Shown: positions 26,013-35,154, numbered from the stretch's first letter. The stretch is 64,000 bases of DNA from Aquilaria yunnanensis (GCA_039654915.1 CM077594.1:90968893-91032892); one strand, 5' to 3'. Program-made: numbers and translations. Notes: a model not told the origin generated them from the letters alone.

Positions 26013-26235
26013 TTCCGAACCATGGACTCTGCCGAGTCATTTGGACACGGAAGATTTTTGATTCCGAACCATGGACTCTGCCGAGTCATTTGGACACGGA
26101 ATTTGGTGAACTTTTAAATAACTTAATCCATATCGTAAATATGGATTTTTTTATCTTTGTGTTTATTTATATTCAATTAAAAAAAAGTTGATATTTTCCA
26201 AACCGTAGATCCTGCCGGATCATCCGGATATGGAA
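26013..26235 (-). repeat. Three 40-bp structured motifs in the LTR
   Basis: Units at 26013-26052, 26062-26101 and 26196-26235 (copies at 40523-40745). The first two are identical with outer ends TTCCG...CGGAA. The third has diverged but keeps complementary ends, TTCCA...TGGAA. Inside the third, CCGGAT-C-ATCCGG is a perfect inverted repeat; the first two have CCGAGT-C-ATTTGG, which pairs with G-T wobbles. In sense orientation they lie near the 3' end of the LTR, so the 5' LTR copy would be in the RNA leader (U5). Confidence 0.65.
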
Positions 26236-26708
26236 ATTAATAAAATTTAATTTAACTATTAAATTTTTGTAGCATCAATATTTTAAAATCTACGGTTAAC
26301 TAAAATAATTTGATCCATAATTTCTAAAATTTAGAGCAATTCTTTAGATAAAATTTTTTTATTGGTATTAAAAAAAATTAGAGTTTAATAAGAGATGAAA
26401 AATTTTAATAAATTATTATTTTTTTATAACGAAGAAAATATGTATAAGTTCAAAGCACATATAATTTTTTTTAATAATATAACGTAAAGAAAAATCCAAC
26501 TCAAAATTAAAATAAAATAAAATAATTTTATTACTTATAATAAAAAATTATTTTAATGCTAGATTTATATAATTAAATTCCTGCAATAACATATGGTTCA
26601 CGTAAAGGTAGAGTGAGCAAAACAAACAAATAAGAAAATAAAATAAAATAAAATAAAAAATAATATATTAATAGACCAGACATAGTGCAGCAAGATAATT
26701 AGTTACCA

Positions 26709-27133
26709 AAATTGGTTAATCACAATTTGTCCCATAATAATTAGATAAAATTACATTTTTACCCTCATATTTCAGAAATATAAACTTTACCTCTTTACTT
26801 TTTAAGACAACTGATAGTAACTTTTTTAAAATTTTAATTTTAATGTTACGGTAGCTATATTTTTTAATTTCAATTAATTTTTAGTTAAGGGACATTTCAA
26901 ATTATAAATTTTTTAATATGAAAACTACAGTATTATTGTTTATGTCAATTAACCAAAAATACCACAAAGATTGAAATTAACTGAAAATAGATAATACAAT
27001 CTAAATTAAAATTTTAGAGGTTGTTATCAAAATGTATTAAAAAGATTTAGCGGCAAACTATATATTTTTAAAATAAGAGGGGTGAAAATGTAATTTTACA
27101 TAAAACCTTAAGAATAAATTGTAATTACTGCAA
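26709..27133. repeat. MITE nested in the LTR
   Basis: The left arm 'aatcacaatttgtcccataat...taaaattacatttttaccctcatat' pairs with the right arm 'ggtgaaaatgtaattttacataaaa...attgtaattac'. The same MITE occurs at 41219-41643 in the other LTR, so it entered a parent copy before this insertion was made. Confidence 0.65.
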
Positions 27134-28887
27134 TAAAATATGTACAAGAACGAGTCTTTTATAAAAAAAACTTATATAGATATTTACAATTATAGCCTTA
27201 TCAATATTTAGTTACTAAAAATCACATATGGAAAGATTTCACCACGCAAGTCTTTTGATGTATAAGTATATTGCAATGTACGTATGTAGATGGTCCATAT
27301 TAGTATACAAGTATGTATGTTTCACAACAATATAAATATTTATTTATTTATTTATTTTGATATTCTGAATAATCCAAGTTTATAAAGAGAGATATTTTTT
27401 ATTTATATCAATGCTGATAGCATTCCGGTCAGGCATTAAAACCATATAAAAATAATTCCGATTATTAGAGGGTCGAAACAAACCAAGGATAAACAAAGAA
27501 AGGACAAACAATAAATATAAACAAAAAAACTTGCTGTCCATGCTTAATCTGCAAAGAAAACAACATTAGTGACTTGGATGGATAAAATAAGGAAGATCAA
27601 GGACTAAACGAGGGTTTTACCCAAAAAAAATTTTGACTTTTTCAACGTCTGTTATCTTCTTTGTTTTTTTGTTTCTTTCGTTTTTGTTTCTGACGATAGG
27701 GGCGACGTAGCGAGGCGGAGGTAGGCGACGGTGCGCGCGAGGAGGGGCAGCAGGGAGGCAACTTGACGGCAGGGGGCATGACGCGGAGAGCAGAGGGCGC
27801 GACGAGGTGACTGAGAGCAGGAGGAGGGGACCTAGGCGCGGAGGAGCCCGAAACGTGGGCGCGGCACGGCGGAACACGAAGCGAAGAGCAGAGGGCGCGA
27901 CTGGAGCTGACGGGAGCACGGCGGCAGGCGAGCAGCAAGGGAGATCGGAGGTGAGCGACGGGAGCAGAGGCGAACGGAGGAGCTGAGAGGCGGTGGTGGC
28001 GTCGGCTGGAGTGGAGGCACGCGGAAGCGTCGGGCAGCAGGGGAGAAGGCTGGAATTACGACAGCACGGAGGTCGTGACGGATCTCGGCGACAACGGCGT
28101 GGCGGACGTGGGAACGTGACAGGGAGCTATGGAGGTGGACGAAAAAATGCGTCAGTCGAGGGAGAGAGCCTCCAGAGAGAATCCAGAGGAGGGGGAAGAG
28201 TCGGGCACCAGAGTGTAGTGTCGGCAGGGGAAGCGAGGAGAGGGAGAGAGAGTTACCAGAGCGAGACAGCGAAGAGAGAGAGTGCTGAAAGGGTGAGAGA
28301 GAGAGGGGAGCAAAGGAGAGAGAGAGAGTTTGCGAGAAGAGAGAGAGAGAAGGAGAAAACAGAGAGGGAGAAGGAGAGCAGATGAGAGAAGGAGAGCGTG
28401 AGAGTTCGCGAGAGAAGTGAGAGAGGTTCAGAGCTCAGATGTGTGTGTGTGTGTTTGAGTCTGTGGGAGAGAGAAGAAAGAGAGAGAAGCGTAGCAGAGA
28501 GCTCGCCCCCAAGGAGAAGCTGAGCCAGCCCCCCGTTTAATAATCCCCCTCAGAAGGATCGAGAAGGGAGATATTTTTAATTTTTTATTATTATTTATTT
28601 ATTTTATTATATATATATATTTTTTATTACATATATATTTTTGATTCGATTTGATTTGATTTTTAACTAATTAATTTTTTTAATTAATTAATAATAATTT
28701 TTTTTAAACACACACAAACAGATATATATATTATTATATTTTGACTAAACTTATAAAACAAAAATGCCCCCTCCTAAATTAATTTTTATCAATAAATATA
28801 TAATATTATTTTTAATTTAATTAATTAATATTTTTTAATTAATTAATAATTTTTTTTATGAAGGTCGGACGAAATTGGGTGTCAACA

Positions 28888-28900
28888 GCTGCCCCCCTTT
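28888..28900 (-). other. Polypurine tract of the young element
   Basis: In sense it reads AAAGGGGGGCAGC and directly precedes the 3' LTR start TGTTGACACC. This fixes the orientation together with the PBS at the other end. Confidence 0.8.
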
Positions 28901-28969
28901 GCATGCTTCATGGGACATGATGTATGCAAAGTAGTTACCAAATTTCGTCCGGCTTAGCTAGGCATTGAG

Positions 28970-31310
28970 AACCTTCTCGCCGCCTAAACTATGTGGTTAA
29001 GGAAAATTTTTTAGAGCCTCTGCGATAAGAACTCTCCTATCGTTGAAGGGAAAATTTGATAATTTTGAGGTTAAGGGTCCTACCTTAGAACCTCGACGAT
29101 AGGAACTCTCCTATCGTTTGAAGGAAAATTGTTTGAATGAGGTTAAGGGTCCTACCTTAGAACCTCGACGATAGGAACTCTCCTATCGTTTGAAGGAAAA
29201 TTGTTTGAATGAGGTTAAGGGTCCTACCTTAGAACCTCGACGATAGGAACTCTCCTATCGTTTGAAGTAAAATTGATTGTTTTGAGGTTAAGGGTCCTAC
29301 CTTAGAACCTCGACGATAGGAACTCTCCTATCGTTTGAAGGAAAATTGATGATTTTGAGGTTAAGGGTCCTACCTTAGAACCTCGACGATAGGAACTCTC
29401 CTATCGTTTGAAGGAAAATTGATTGTTTTGAGGTTAAGGGTCCTACCTTAGAACCTCGACGATAGGAACTCTCCTATCGTTTGAAGGAAAATTGATGATT
29501 TTGAGGTTAAGGACCCTACCTTAGAACCTCGACGATAGGAACTCTCCTATCGTTTGAAGGAAAATTGATGATTTTGAGGTTAAGGGTCCTACCTTAGAAC
29601 CTCGACGATAGGAACTCTCCTATCGTTTGAAGGAAAATTGATGATTTTGAGGTTAAGGGCCCTACCTTAGAACCTCGACGATAGGAACTCTCCTATCGTT
29701 TGAAGGAAAATTGATGATTTTGAGGTTAAGGGTCCTACCTTAGAACCTCGACGATAGGAACTCTCCTATCGTTTGAAGTAAAATTGATTGTTTTGAGGTT
29801 AAGGGTCCTACCTTAGAACCTCGACGATAGGAACTCTCCTATCGTTTGAAGTAAAATTGATTGTTTTGAGGTTAAGGGCCCTACCTTAGAACCTCGACGA
29901 TAGGAACTCTCCTATCGTTTGAAGGAAAATTGATGATTTTGAGGTTAAGGGTCCTACCTTAGAACCTCGACGATAGGAATTCTCCTATCGTTTGAAGGAA
30001 AATTGATGATTTTGAGGTTAAGGGCCCTACCTTAGAACCTCGACGATAGGAACTCTCCTATCGTTTGAAGGAAAATTGATGATTTTGAGGTTAAGGGTCC
30101 TACCTTAGAACCTCGACGATAGGAACTCTCCTATCGTTTGAAGTAAAATTGATTGTTTTGAGGTTAAGGGTCCTACCTTAGAACCTTGACGATAGGAAAG
30201 GTTCTATCGTTGTAAGATGGACTGAATGATTGATTGTTTGTTTGAGGTTTAAGGAAAGGTCCTTAGAACCTCTAACGATAGGAAAGGTTCTATCGTTGTA
30301 AGATGGACTGAATGATTGATTGTTTGTTTGAGGTTTAAGGAAAGGTCCTTAGAACCTCTAACGATAGGAAAGGTTCTATCGTTGTAAGATGGACTGAATG
30401 ATTGATTGTTTGTTTGAGGTTTAAGGAAAGGTCATTAGAACCTCTAACGATAGGAAAGGTTCTATCGTTGTAAGATGGACTGAATGATTGATTGTTTGTT
30501 TGAGGTTTAAGGAAAGGTCCTTACAACCTCTAACGATAGGAAAGGTTCTATCGTTGTAAGATGGACTGAATGATTGATTGTTTGAGGTTAAGGAACTCTC
30601 CTTAGAACCTCGACGATAGGAACTCTCCTATCGTTGCAAGTTTGAGGTTAAGGGCCCTACCTTAGAACCTCTGCGATAAGAACTCTCTTATCGTTTGAAG
30701 AAAAATTGATGATTGATTGTTTGAGGTTTAAGGAACTCTCCTTAGAACCTCGACGATAGGAACCCTCCTATCGTTGAAAGTTTGAGGTTAAGGGCCCTAC
30801 CTTAGAACCTCTGCGATAAGAACTCTCTTATCGTTTAAGAAAAATTGATGATTGATTGTTTGAGGTTTAAGGAACTCTCCTTAGAACCTCGACGATAGAA
30901 ACTCTTCTATCGTTGAAAGTTTGAGGTTAAGGGCCCTACCTTAGAACCTCTACGATAAGAACTCTCTTATCGTTTAAAGAAAAATTGATGATTTTGAGGT
31001 TAAGGGTCCTACCTTAGAACCTCGACGATAGGAACTCTCCTATCGTTTGAAGGAAGATTAATGATTTTGAGGTTAAGGGTCCTACCTTAGAACCTCGACG
31101 ATAGGAACTCTCCTATCGTTTGAAGGAAAATTGATTGTTTTGAGGTTAAGGGTCCTACCTTAGAACCTCGACGATAGGAACTCTCCTATCGTTTGAAGGA
31201 AAATTGATGATTTTGAGGTTAAGGGTCCTACCTTAGAACCTCGATGATAGGAACTTTCCTATCGTTGAAAATTTGATTGAATAAGGCTTAAGGAACTCTC
31301 CTTAGAACCT
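28970..31310 (-). repeat. Hairpin tandem repeat array in the element's 3' untranslated region
   Basis: About 30 units, mostly about 72 bp, with a block of about 86-bp units around 30180-30590. A typical unit has GAGGTTAAGG...CCTTAGAACCTC, then CGATAGGA-ACTC-TCCTATCG, then a less structured 'tttgaaggaaaattgatgatttt' spacer. Both first parts are inverted repeats, so every unit can form two hairpins. Stem variants are matched on both sides: CGATAGGA/TCCTATCG (most units), CGATAAGA/TCTTATCG (near 30674, 30815, 30952), CGATAGAA/TTCTATCG (near 30893). The unit near 29020 (CGATAAGA/TCCTATCG) gives a G-U pair in the sense RNA, like a step between the first two. Tandem repeats before the 3' LTR are known for Ogre/Tat elements. 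Confidence 0.9.
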
Positions 31311-31828
31311 CGAGCAAAATTTATATGAAAGCAATTAGAATTGGAATAATTTTCTTCGAAAGTGTGAATTTGCATAATAGGCGAATGCGAAACTTTAGAT
31401 TTCGATAAAATGAGTGAATCTTGATGATGACAATATCGCTAACAAATTATGTAAAGGGAACGGATGTTTGGAATCAATATCCAAGGTTCATCTAATATTT
31501 TCTTCAGTAAATGTAGATTCGCTTGAGAGATATGTCATCCAAATAAGGTTGAAGCTTAACTACCCCAAAATGTTATGCCTAGTAGACCTAATAGGATGCG
31601 TCTCAAGAGTAATAAAAATTACTCTTTACTCAGCCATTCCAACCTAAAGGCATTGTCCCATGGTTTTAATATCAGCATGGACGAAACTATCTTATAAGAT
31701 AACGAAATTCCCTGAAAAGAAAAACTGAAACGCGAAAGAAAATGCTGATAATAAAACTAAAGGACAAAAAAAACGGATCAGATCGCTTCTTTCTTCCACA
31801 ATATTTCAACAGGGTTAGTAGAGGACTA
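31311..31828 (-). other. Spacer between hairpin array and LOG gene
   Basis: About 0.5 kb of AT-rich sequence with no gene. In sense it is the 3' flank of the LOG gene and should contain its transcript end. I see no clear polyadenylation signal that stands out. Confidence 0.4.
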
Positions 31829-32458
31829 TTATGGGATCGAACTGTTCGGGAAAGACTGTCGCGTCCAGTCTATCTGAATCATTGCTGGATCTGGTTCAGG
31901 AACAAAAGCTTGTATTTTATCTAGCAATTCTTCAGCAGTTGTTGCGGATATTATGATTCGCCGTGCCACTCTTGATATAAAATTCTTCTGCATAGCATAA
32001 TCCATAAAAGCTATCAGACCTGTAAAGAAATTGTTAACATTTAAAAGCCCAATGGGTTTCTTATGCAAATTAAGTTGGGCCATGGAAGCAATTTGAAAGA
32101 CTTCTCCCAATGTGCCAAAACCACCTGGTAAAGTGATAAAAGCATCAGCATTTAAAAGCATTTGTAACACACGCTCTTGCAAATTTTTAACCACTAATTC
32201 TTCTTCAATCGTGCCCCCAGAAATAAATTTCAGAGGTCCAGGGATAATGCCCAGAACTTGACTTCCTCCTAGAGATGCTGCTGATGCTACACCTCCCATT
32301 AATCCGACACTACCTCCTCCATAAACTAAATGTATTTTTCGCTCAGCTAATACTCTACCCAAATGGTTGGCTGCTTTTAAATACTCTTCATCTTTTCCAG
32401 GAAAAGCCCCAGAAAATACACAAATACTTCGGGATTTACGAGTTGGGGTTTTCTCCAT
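31829..32458 (-). CDS. LOG-type cytokinin riboside 5'-monophosphate phosphoribohydrolase
   Basis: An uninterrupted 209-residue frame. The frame is open above, but the first ATG is at 32458 (GGAATGGAG). LOG enzymes release active cytokinin bases from cytokinin nucleotides in the cytosol/nucleus. Landmarks: RSICVFSG (10-17) starting the Rossmann-like fold; the nucleotide-loop GGGSVGLMG (47-55); GIIPGPL (70-76); the family Arg in QERVLQM (R96); and the LOG signature PGGFGTLGE (111-119), PGGxGTxxE with the final Glu kept and the preceding Glu replaced by Gly. IGLLNVNNFF (136-145) and ARRIIISA (165-172) are also typical. Length and motif order match plant LOGs (about 215 aa). Plant LOG genes normally have several introns; this one has none, so it probably came through RNA. 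It lies inside the retroelement, in its sense orientation, and shares its promoter type with the neighbouring finger genes. Confidence 0.88.
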   Translation of the reverse strand: MEKTPTRKSRSICVFSGAFPGKDEEYLKAANHLGRVLAERKIHLVYGGGSVGLMGGVASAASLGGSQVLGIIPGPLKFISGGTIEEELVVKNLQERVLQMLLNADAFITLPGGFGTLGEVFQIASMAQLNLHKKPIGLLNVNNFFTGLIAFMDYAMQKNFISRVARRIIISATTAEELLDKIQAFVPEPDPAMIQIDWTRQSFPNSSIP

Positions 32459-32488
32459 TCCTATCCTTACCCTTGTGAGAAAAGATGA

Positions 32489-32553
32489 TATATTTATAGA
32501 GATGAAGAGATAAGGCAATAATTTTATTTTTCAAGAATGGATACATTATTGCC
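32489..32553 (-). promoter_or_regulatory. Promoter of the LOG gene
   Basis: In sense: box GGCAATAATGTA (32542-32553), 42 bases, then CTATAAATATA (32489-32499). The same box and TATA at 41-base spacing precede the two intact finger genes. With a start site 25-35 bases after the TATA, the LOG leader would be only a few bases long. Confidence 0.6.
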
Positions 32554-32597
32554 AGCTATTCATAGTAGTCACGGGTATGACTCTGGTCAGGTATGGG

Positions 32598-32749
32598 TAC
32601 ACTATCGTTAAAAGAGGAGGAAAATTTTAAAAGCGACAGCTAGCACGTACAGTAATCGTGACTTTGGTTCATGTCAGGAGTGGATACATTATTATCAAAA
32701 GGGGAGGAAAATTTCAAAAGCGACAGCTAGCACGTACAGTAATCGTGAC
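32598..32749 (-). repeat. Duplicated upstream segment between LOG and finger gene 1
   Basis: Two copies at a period of 87 bp share 'ggaggaaaatttYaaaagcgacagctagcacgtacagtaatcgtgac' (split here by Y; starts about 32616 and 32703). The second is preceded by a further 'tacattattatc' box (32685-32696). Diverged versions ('tgtacagcaatcatgac', 'tgtacaataattgtgat') lie at the same place upstream of finger genes 1 and 2, so this is part of the common promoter unit. Confidence 0.7.
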
Positions 32750-32799
32750 CTTGTTCCGTCTTCTACTGGCTTTGCGTCCAGTAACGGCTTCAATGCTTT

Positions 32800-33348
32800 C
32801 TATGAATCAGTGATTTGCATCTCATCTAGCTTTTTTACAAACTGGCAAACAGGGTCGTTTAGGGTCAGATTCCCAAGACTGTAACGTTCTCGTTCTTTTT
32901 GGAGAATTATCCATAATCCAACAACCTCAAATTGCACTATTCCGCAAGAATGCGCTTCAAGAACCTCTCGGATATCTTCCAGAGATTCCTTACGCAAGCC
33001 ATTCTTGATGAATTTTATTCTATCATTACGATTTCTGGTGATAACTCCTGGAGAACGACATTTATTGCCGCAAATCCACCATCCACAATTGTGACAGACG
33101 CCTAGCCTCTTTGCTCTTCTCTTTTTGGCATAAATGCTTTTACCAAAGCCGGGCATACGGGGAAAGAACGCATCTGGAACTTCACCAGCCGAACGAACTT
33201 TAGCTTCGATTAGCCATCGCACATTATCAGGAATGCCTTTGTGCATAAATAGTCGGAATCGTTCACATCTAGCTTGATAAACCTTTTTAAGAACATTTAT
33301 TGGGAAAGAAGGGAAATATTTTCGTAGAGCGGAAAGAGAAGGCTCCAT
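32800..33348 (-). CDS. Virus-like basic Cys4-finger protein, copy 1
   Basis: A 182-residue protein if started at the ATG at 33348, the position matching copies 2 and 3; an ATG five codons upstream (33363) is also in frame. In the 182-residue numbering: an N-terminal helical region with MHKGIPDNVRWLIEAKVRSAG (about 35-55, positions only), a short Gly/Pro hinge (PGFGKS), a dense basic stretch YAKKRRAKRLG (73-83), and at once a zinc finger CHNC-x4-C-x3-C (Cys 85, 88, 93, 97). The arrangement of a GxSxYA-(K/R)-rich arm directly before a CxxC finger is that of the nucleic-acid-binding cysteine-rich proteins of carlaviruses and relatives, some of which suppress RNA silencing. This is motif-level resemblance only. 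The C-terminal half (acidic/amphipathic, ending LTLNDPVCQFVKKLD) is not recognised. A plant gene family with no viral origin is the main alternative. Confidence 0.7.
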   Translation of the reverse strand: MEPSLSALRKYFPSFPINVLKKVYQARCERFRLFMHKGIPDNVRWLIEAKVRSAGEVPDAFFPRMPGFGKSIYAKKRRAKRLGVCHNCGWWICGNKCRSPGVITRNRNDRIKFIKNGLRKESLEDIREVLEAHSCGIVQFEVVGLWIILQKERERYSLGNLTLNDPVCQFVKKLDEMQITDS

Positions 33349-33455
33349 TGATGAATGAGGCATTTAAGAGAAAAAGAAAGAAATTAGTGATTGTAGGAAA
33401 TGGAAATAACTGAATTTGGGAGTTATGGAGTACCGTATCCAGAAGGAAGAACACG

Positions 33456-33517
33456 CATTTATAGTGATGAAAGGATAATGCGTTTATTACACTTACGGAA
33501 GTAAGTACATTATTGCC
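33456..33517 (-). promoter_or_regulatory. Promoter of finger gene copy 1
   Basis: In sense: GGCAATAATGTA (33506-33517), 41 bases, then CTATAAATG (33456-33464) inside TCACTATAAATGCGTG, close to the plant TATA consensus. The TATA lies about 108 bases upstream of the ATG at 33348. Confidence 0.6.
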
Positions 33518-33612
33518 AAAAGAAAAGACAAATGACAACTTAAATGTACAGCAATCATGACTGTCGTTCTCATCTTCTACCGATTTATGTCCATTAATGA
33601 CTTTAATGCCAT

Positions 33613-34161
33613 CTATGAATCGGGGACTCGCTTCTCATCCAGTTTTCTTACAAACTGGCAAACAGGATCGTTTAAAGTCAGATTCCCAAGACTGTAACGG
33701 TCTTGTTCTTTACAGAAAGTTATCCATAAATCGATAATTTCATATTGCACAAATCCGCAAGAATGCGCTTCAAGAGTCCCCCGGATATCCTCCAGAGATT
33801 CATTACGCAGGCCACTCTTGATAAATTTTCTTTTATCTTCGCGATTTTTGGTAATCATCCCTGTGGACCGGCATTTAGTGTCGCAAATCCATCTTCCGCA
33901 ATTATGACAAACACCTAGCCTCTTTGCTCTTCGCTTCTTGGCATAAGCGCTTTTACCAAAGCCGGGCATACGGGGAAAGAACGCTTCTGGAACTTCACCA
34001 GCTGAACGAACCTTAGCTTCAATTAGCCACCGCACATTGTCAGGAATGCCTTTGTGCATAAAGACTCTAATCCTTTCACATCTAGTTTGGTAAATCATTT
34101 TAAGAACATTTATTGGGATGGAAGGAAAGTATTTTCGCATGGCGGAAAGAGTAGAATCCAT
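33613..34161 (-). CDS. Virus-like basic Cys4-finger protein, copy 2
   Basis: A 182-residue protein, intact, collinear with copy 1 without gaps from its ATG at 34161. Same layout: basic arm YAKKRRAKRLG (73-83), finger CHNC-x4-C-x3-C (Cys 85, 88, 93, 97), and a conserved C-terminus LTLNDPVCQFVRKLDE. The central region (about 35-90) is almost identical to copy 1, while residues around the last Cys, 98-110, and 135-155 vary. That pattern suggests constraint on the basic arm and finger. Its stop lies 813 bp from that of copy 1 and the flanking sequences are also similar, so the unit of duplication is the whole promoter-gene cassette. Function is inferred only: RNA/DNA binding. Confidence 0.7.
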   Translation of the reverse strand: MDSTLSAMRKYFPSIPINVLKMIYQTRCERIRVFMHKGIPDNVRWLIEAKVRSAGEVPEAFFPRMPGFGKSAYAKKRRAKRLGVCHNCGRWICDTKCRSTGMITKNREDKRKFIKSGLRNESLEDIRGTLEAHSCGFVQYEIIDLWITFCKEQDRYSLGNLTLNDPVCQFVRKLDEKRVPDS

Positions 34162-34280
34162 TGATAAAAGAAGAATTTGAGAGAAGAGATGAAGAAATCA
34201 GTTATTGTAGGAAACTGAAATAACCGATTATGAGAGTCAGAGAGTATTACATCCGCTACTTAACCGGAAAGAAGAACACG

Positions 34281-34342
34281 CATTTATAGCGATGAAAGGA
34301 TAACGTGTTAATTACGCTTACAGGAACAAGTACATTATTATC
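34281..34342 (-). promoter_or_regulatory. Promoter of finger gene copy 2
   Basis: In sense: GATAATAATGTA (34331-34342), 41 bases, then CTATAAATG (34281-34289). Same design and spacing as copy 1; the TATA lies about 120 bases upstream of the ATG at 34161. Confidence 0.6.
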
Positions 34343-34449
34343 CAAAGGTAATGCAAATTTTTCAAATATGACAAATCGTATGTACAATAATTGTGATTGT
34401 GGCTCACATCTTCCACTGGCTTTACGTCCAGTAACGGCATTAACGGCTT

Positions 34450-35000
34450 CTATGAGTCGAGGATTTGCTTGCCATCCAGTTTTCTTACAAGCTGGCAAAC
34501 AAGGTCGTTTACAGTCAGATTCTCGGGACTGTATCGTTCTCGTTCTTCATGAAAAATGCTCCATAAACCAAGAAGTTCATGTTGCACGGATCCACAAGAA
34601 TGCGTCTCAAGAGTCAATTGGATATCATCCAACGAGTCCTTACTCAGGCCATTCTTAATGAATCGTATTTTATCTTCTCGATTATCAGAGATCATTCCTA
34701 AAGAACGACATTTAGTATTACAAGTCCACCTACCACATTTATGGCAGACTTGTAATCTTTTCGCTTATCTTTTTCTGGCATAAGAGCTTTTGCCTACACC
34801 AGGCATGTGAGACACAAATGCCTCTGGGATTTCACCTGCCAGACGAACCTTAGCTTCAATTAACCACCGTACATCTTCAGGTATTCCTTTGTGCATCAGA
34901 GCTCTTAATCGTTCGCAGCGAACTCGGTAGATCTTTTTTTTAGGATTTTTATTGGGAGAGAAGGGAAATACTTTGGCAAGGCGGAAAAAGTAGGATCCAT
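34450..35000 (-). pseudogene. Virus-like Cys4-finger protein, copy 3, broken
   Basis: Homologous to copies 1 and 2 from an ATG at 35000 to the shared stop position at 34450, 837 bp from the stop of copy 2. Two lesions are visible. First, a frame change at the 8-base T run at 34934-34941 (A run in sense), after about 20 codons. Second, an in-frame TAA at 34765-34767, in the middle of the basic arm just before the finger. The finger itself is still recognisable (CHKC-x4-C-x3-C), as is the C-terminus. Its promoter region (around 35120-35135) keeps only a weak TATA-like sequence. It cannot make the full protein. Confidence 0.75.
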
Positions 35001-35149
35001 TTTCTAGGAGGAAGTAAAAGAAAGAAGGGTTAAAGGAATCAGTTATTATGGGCAACTGAGAGAACCGACTTGAGAGTCACGGAGTACCGTATCCGCCGTT
35101 TAACCGGAAAAGTAGATCCTACTTCATTTTGATAGATTTTTTTTTTTCG
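35001..35149 (-). other. Upstream region of finger copy 3
   Basis: Similar to the upstream regions of copies 1 and 2 ('gagagtcacggagtaccgtatccgcc' at 35071-35097 matches 33420-33441 and 34224-34257 in part). It marks the start of the cassette triplication in sense. Confidence 0.55.
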
Positions 35150-35154
35150 TTGAT

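Larger units (their letters stand above)
25739..28887 (-). repeat. 3' LTR (in sense) of the young element
   Basis: 3149 bp; every position corresponds to the other LTR at an offset of 14510. It contains a GC-rich, strongly purine-skewed region (27690-28560), a nested inverted-repeat MITE (about 26709-27133), three 40-bp hairpin motifs (26013-26235), and alternating AT stretches near 28600. ORFs in the GC-rich region are compositional and occur identically in both LTRs. Confidence 0.95.

Noticed and set aside
27617..28385. Long overlapping ORFs on both strands in the GC-rich part of the LTR (also 42127-42895)
   Set aside because: They exist on both strands and several frames, are Arg/Ser/Pro/Gly-rich by composition, lie within LTRs, and match no family.
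28970..31310. CRISPR-like array
   Set aside because: Regular palindromic repeats, but in a plant retroelement, without unique spacers of constant size; units are tandem repeats.
32459..32518. Extended N-terminus for LOG
   Set aside because: It would start with TTG and translate through the TATA box; the ATG at 32458 gives the normal LOG N-terminus.
34305..34783. Plus-strand ORFs over the third finger gene
   Set aside because: Antisense shadows of the broken finger gene and its promoter.
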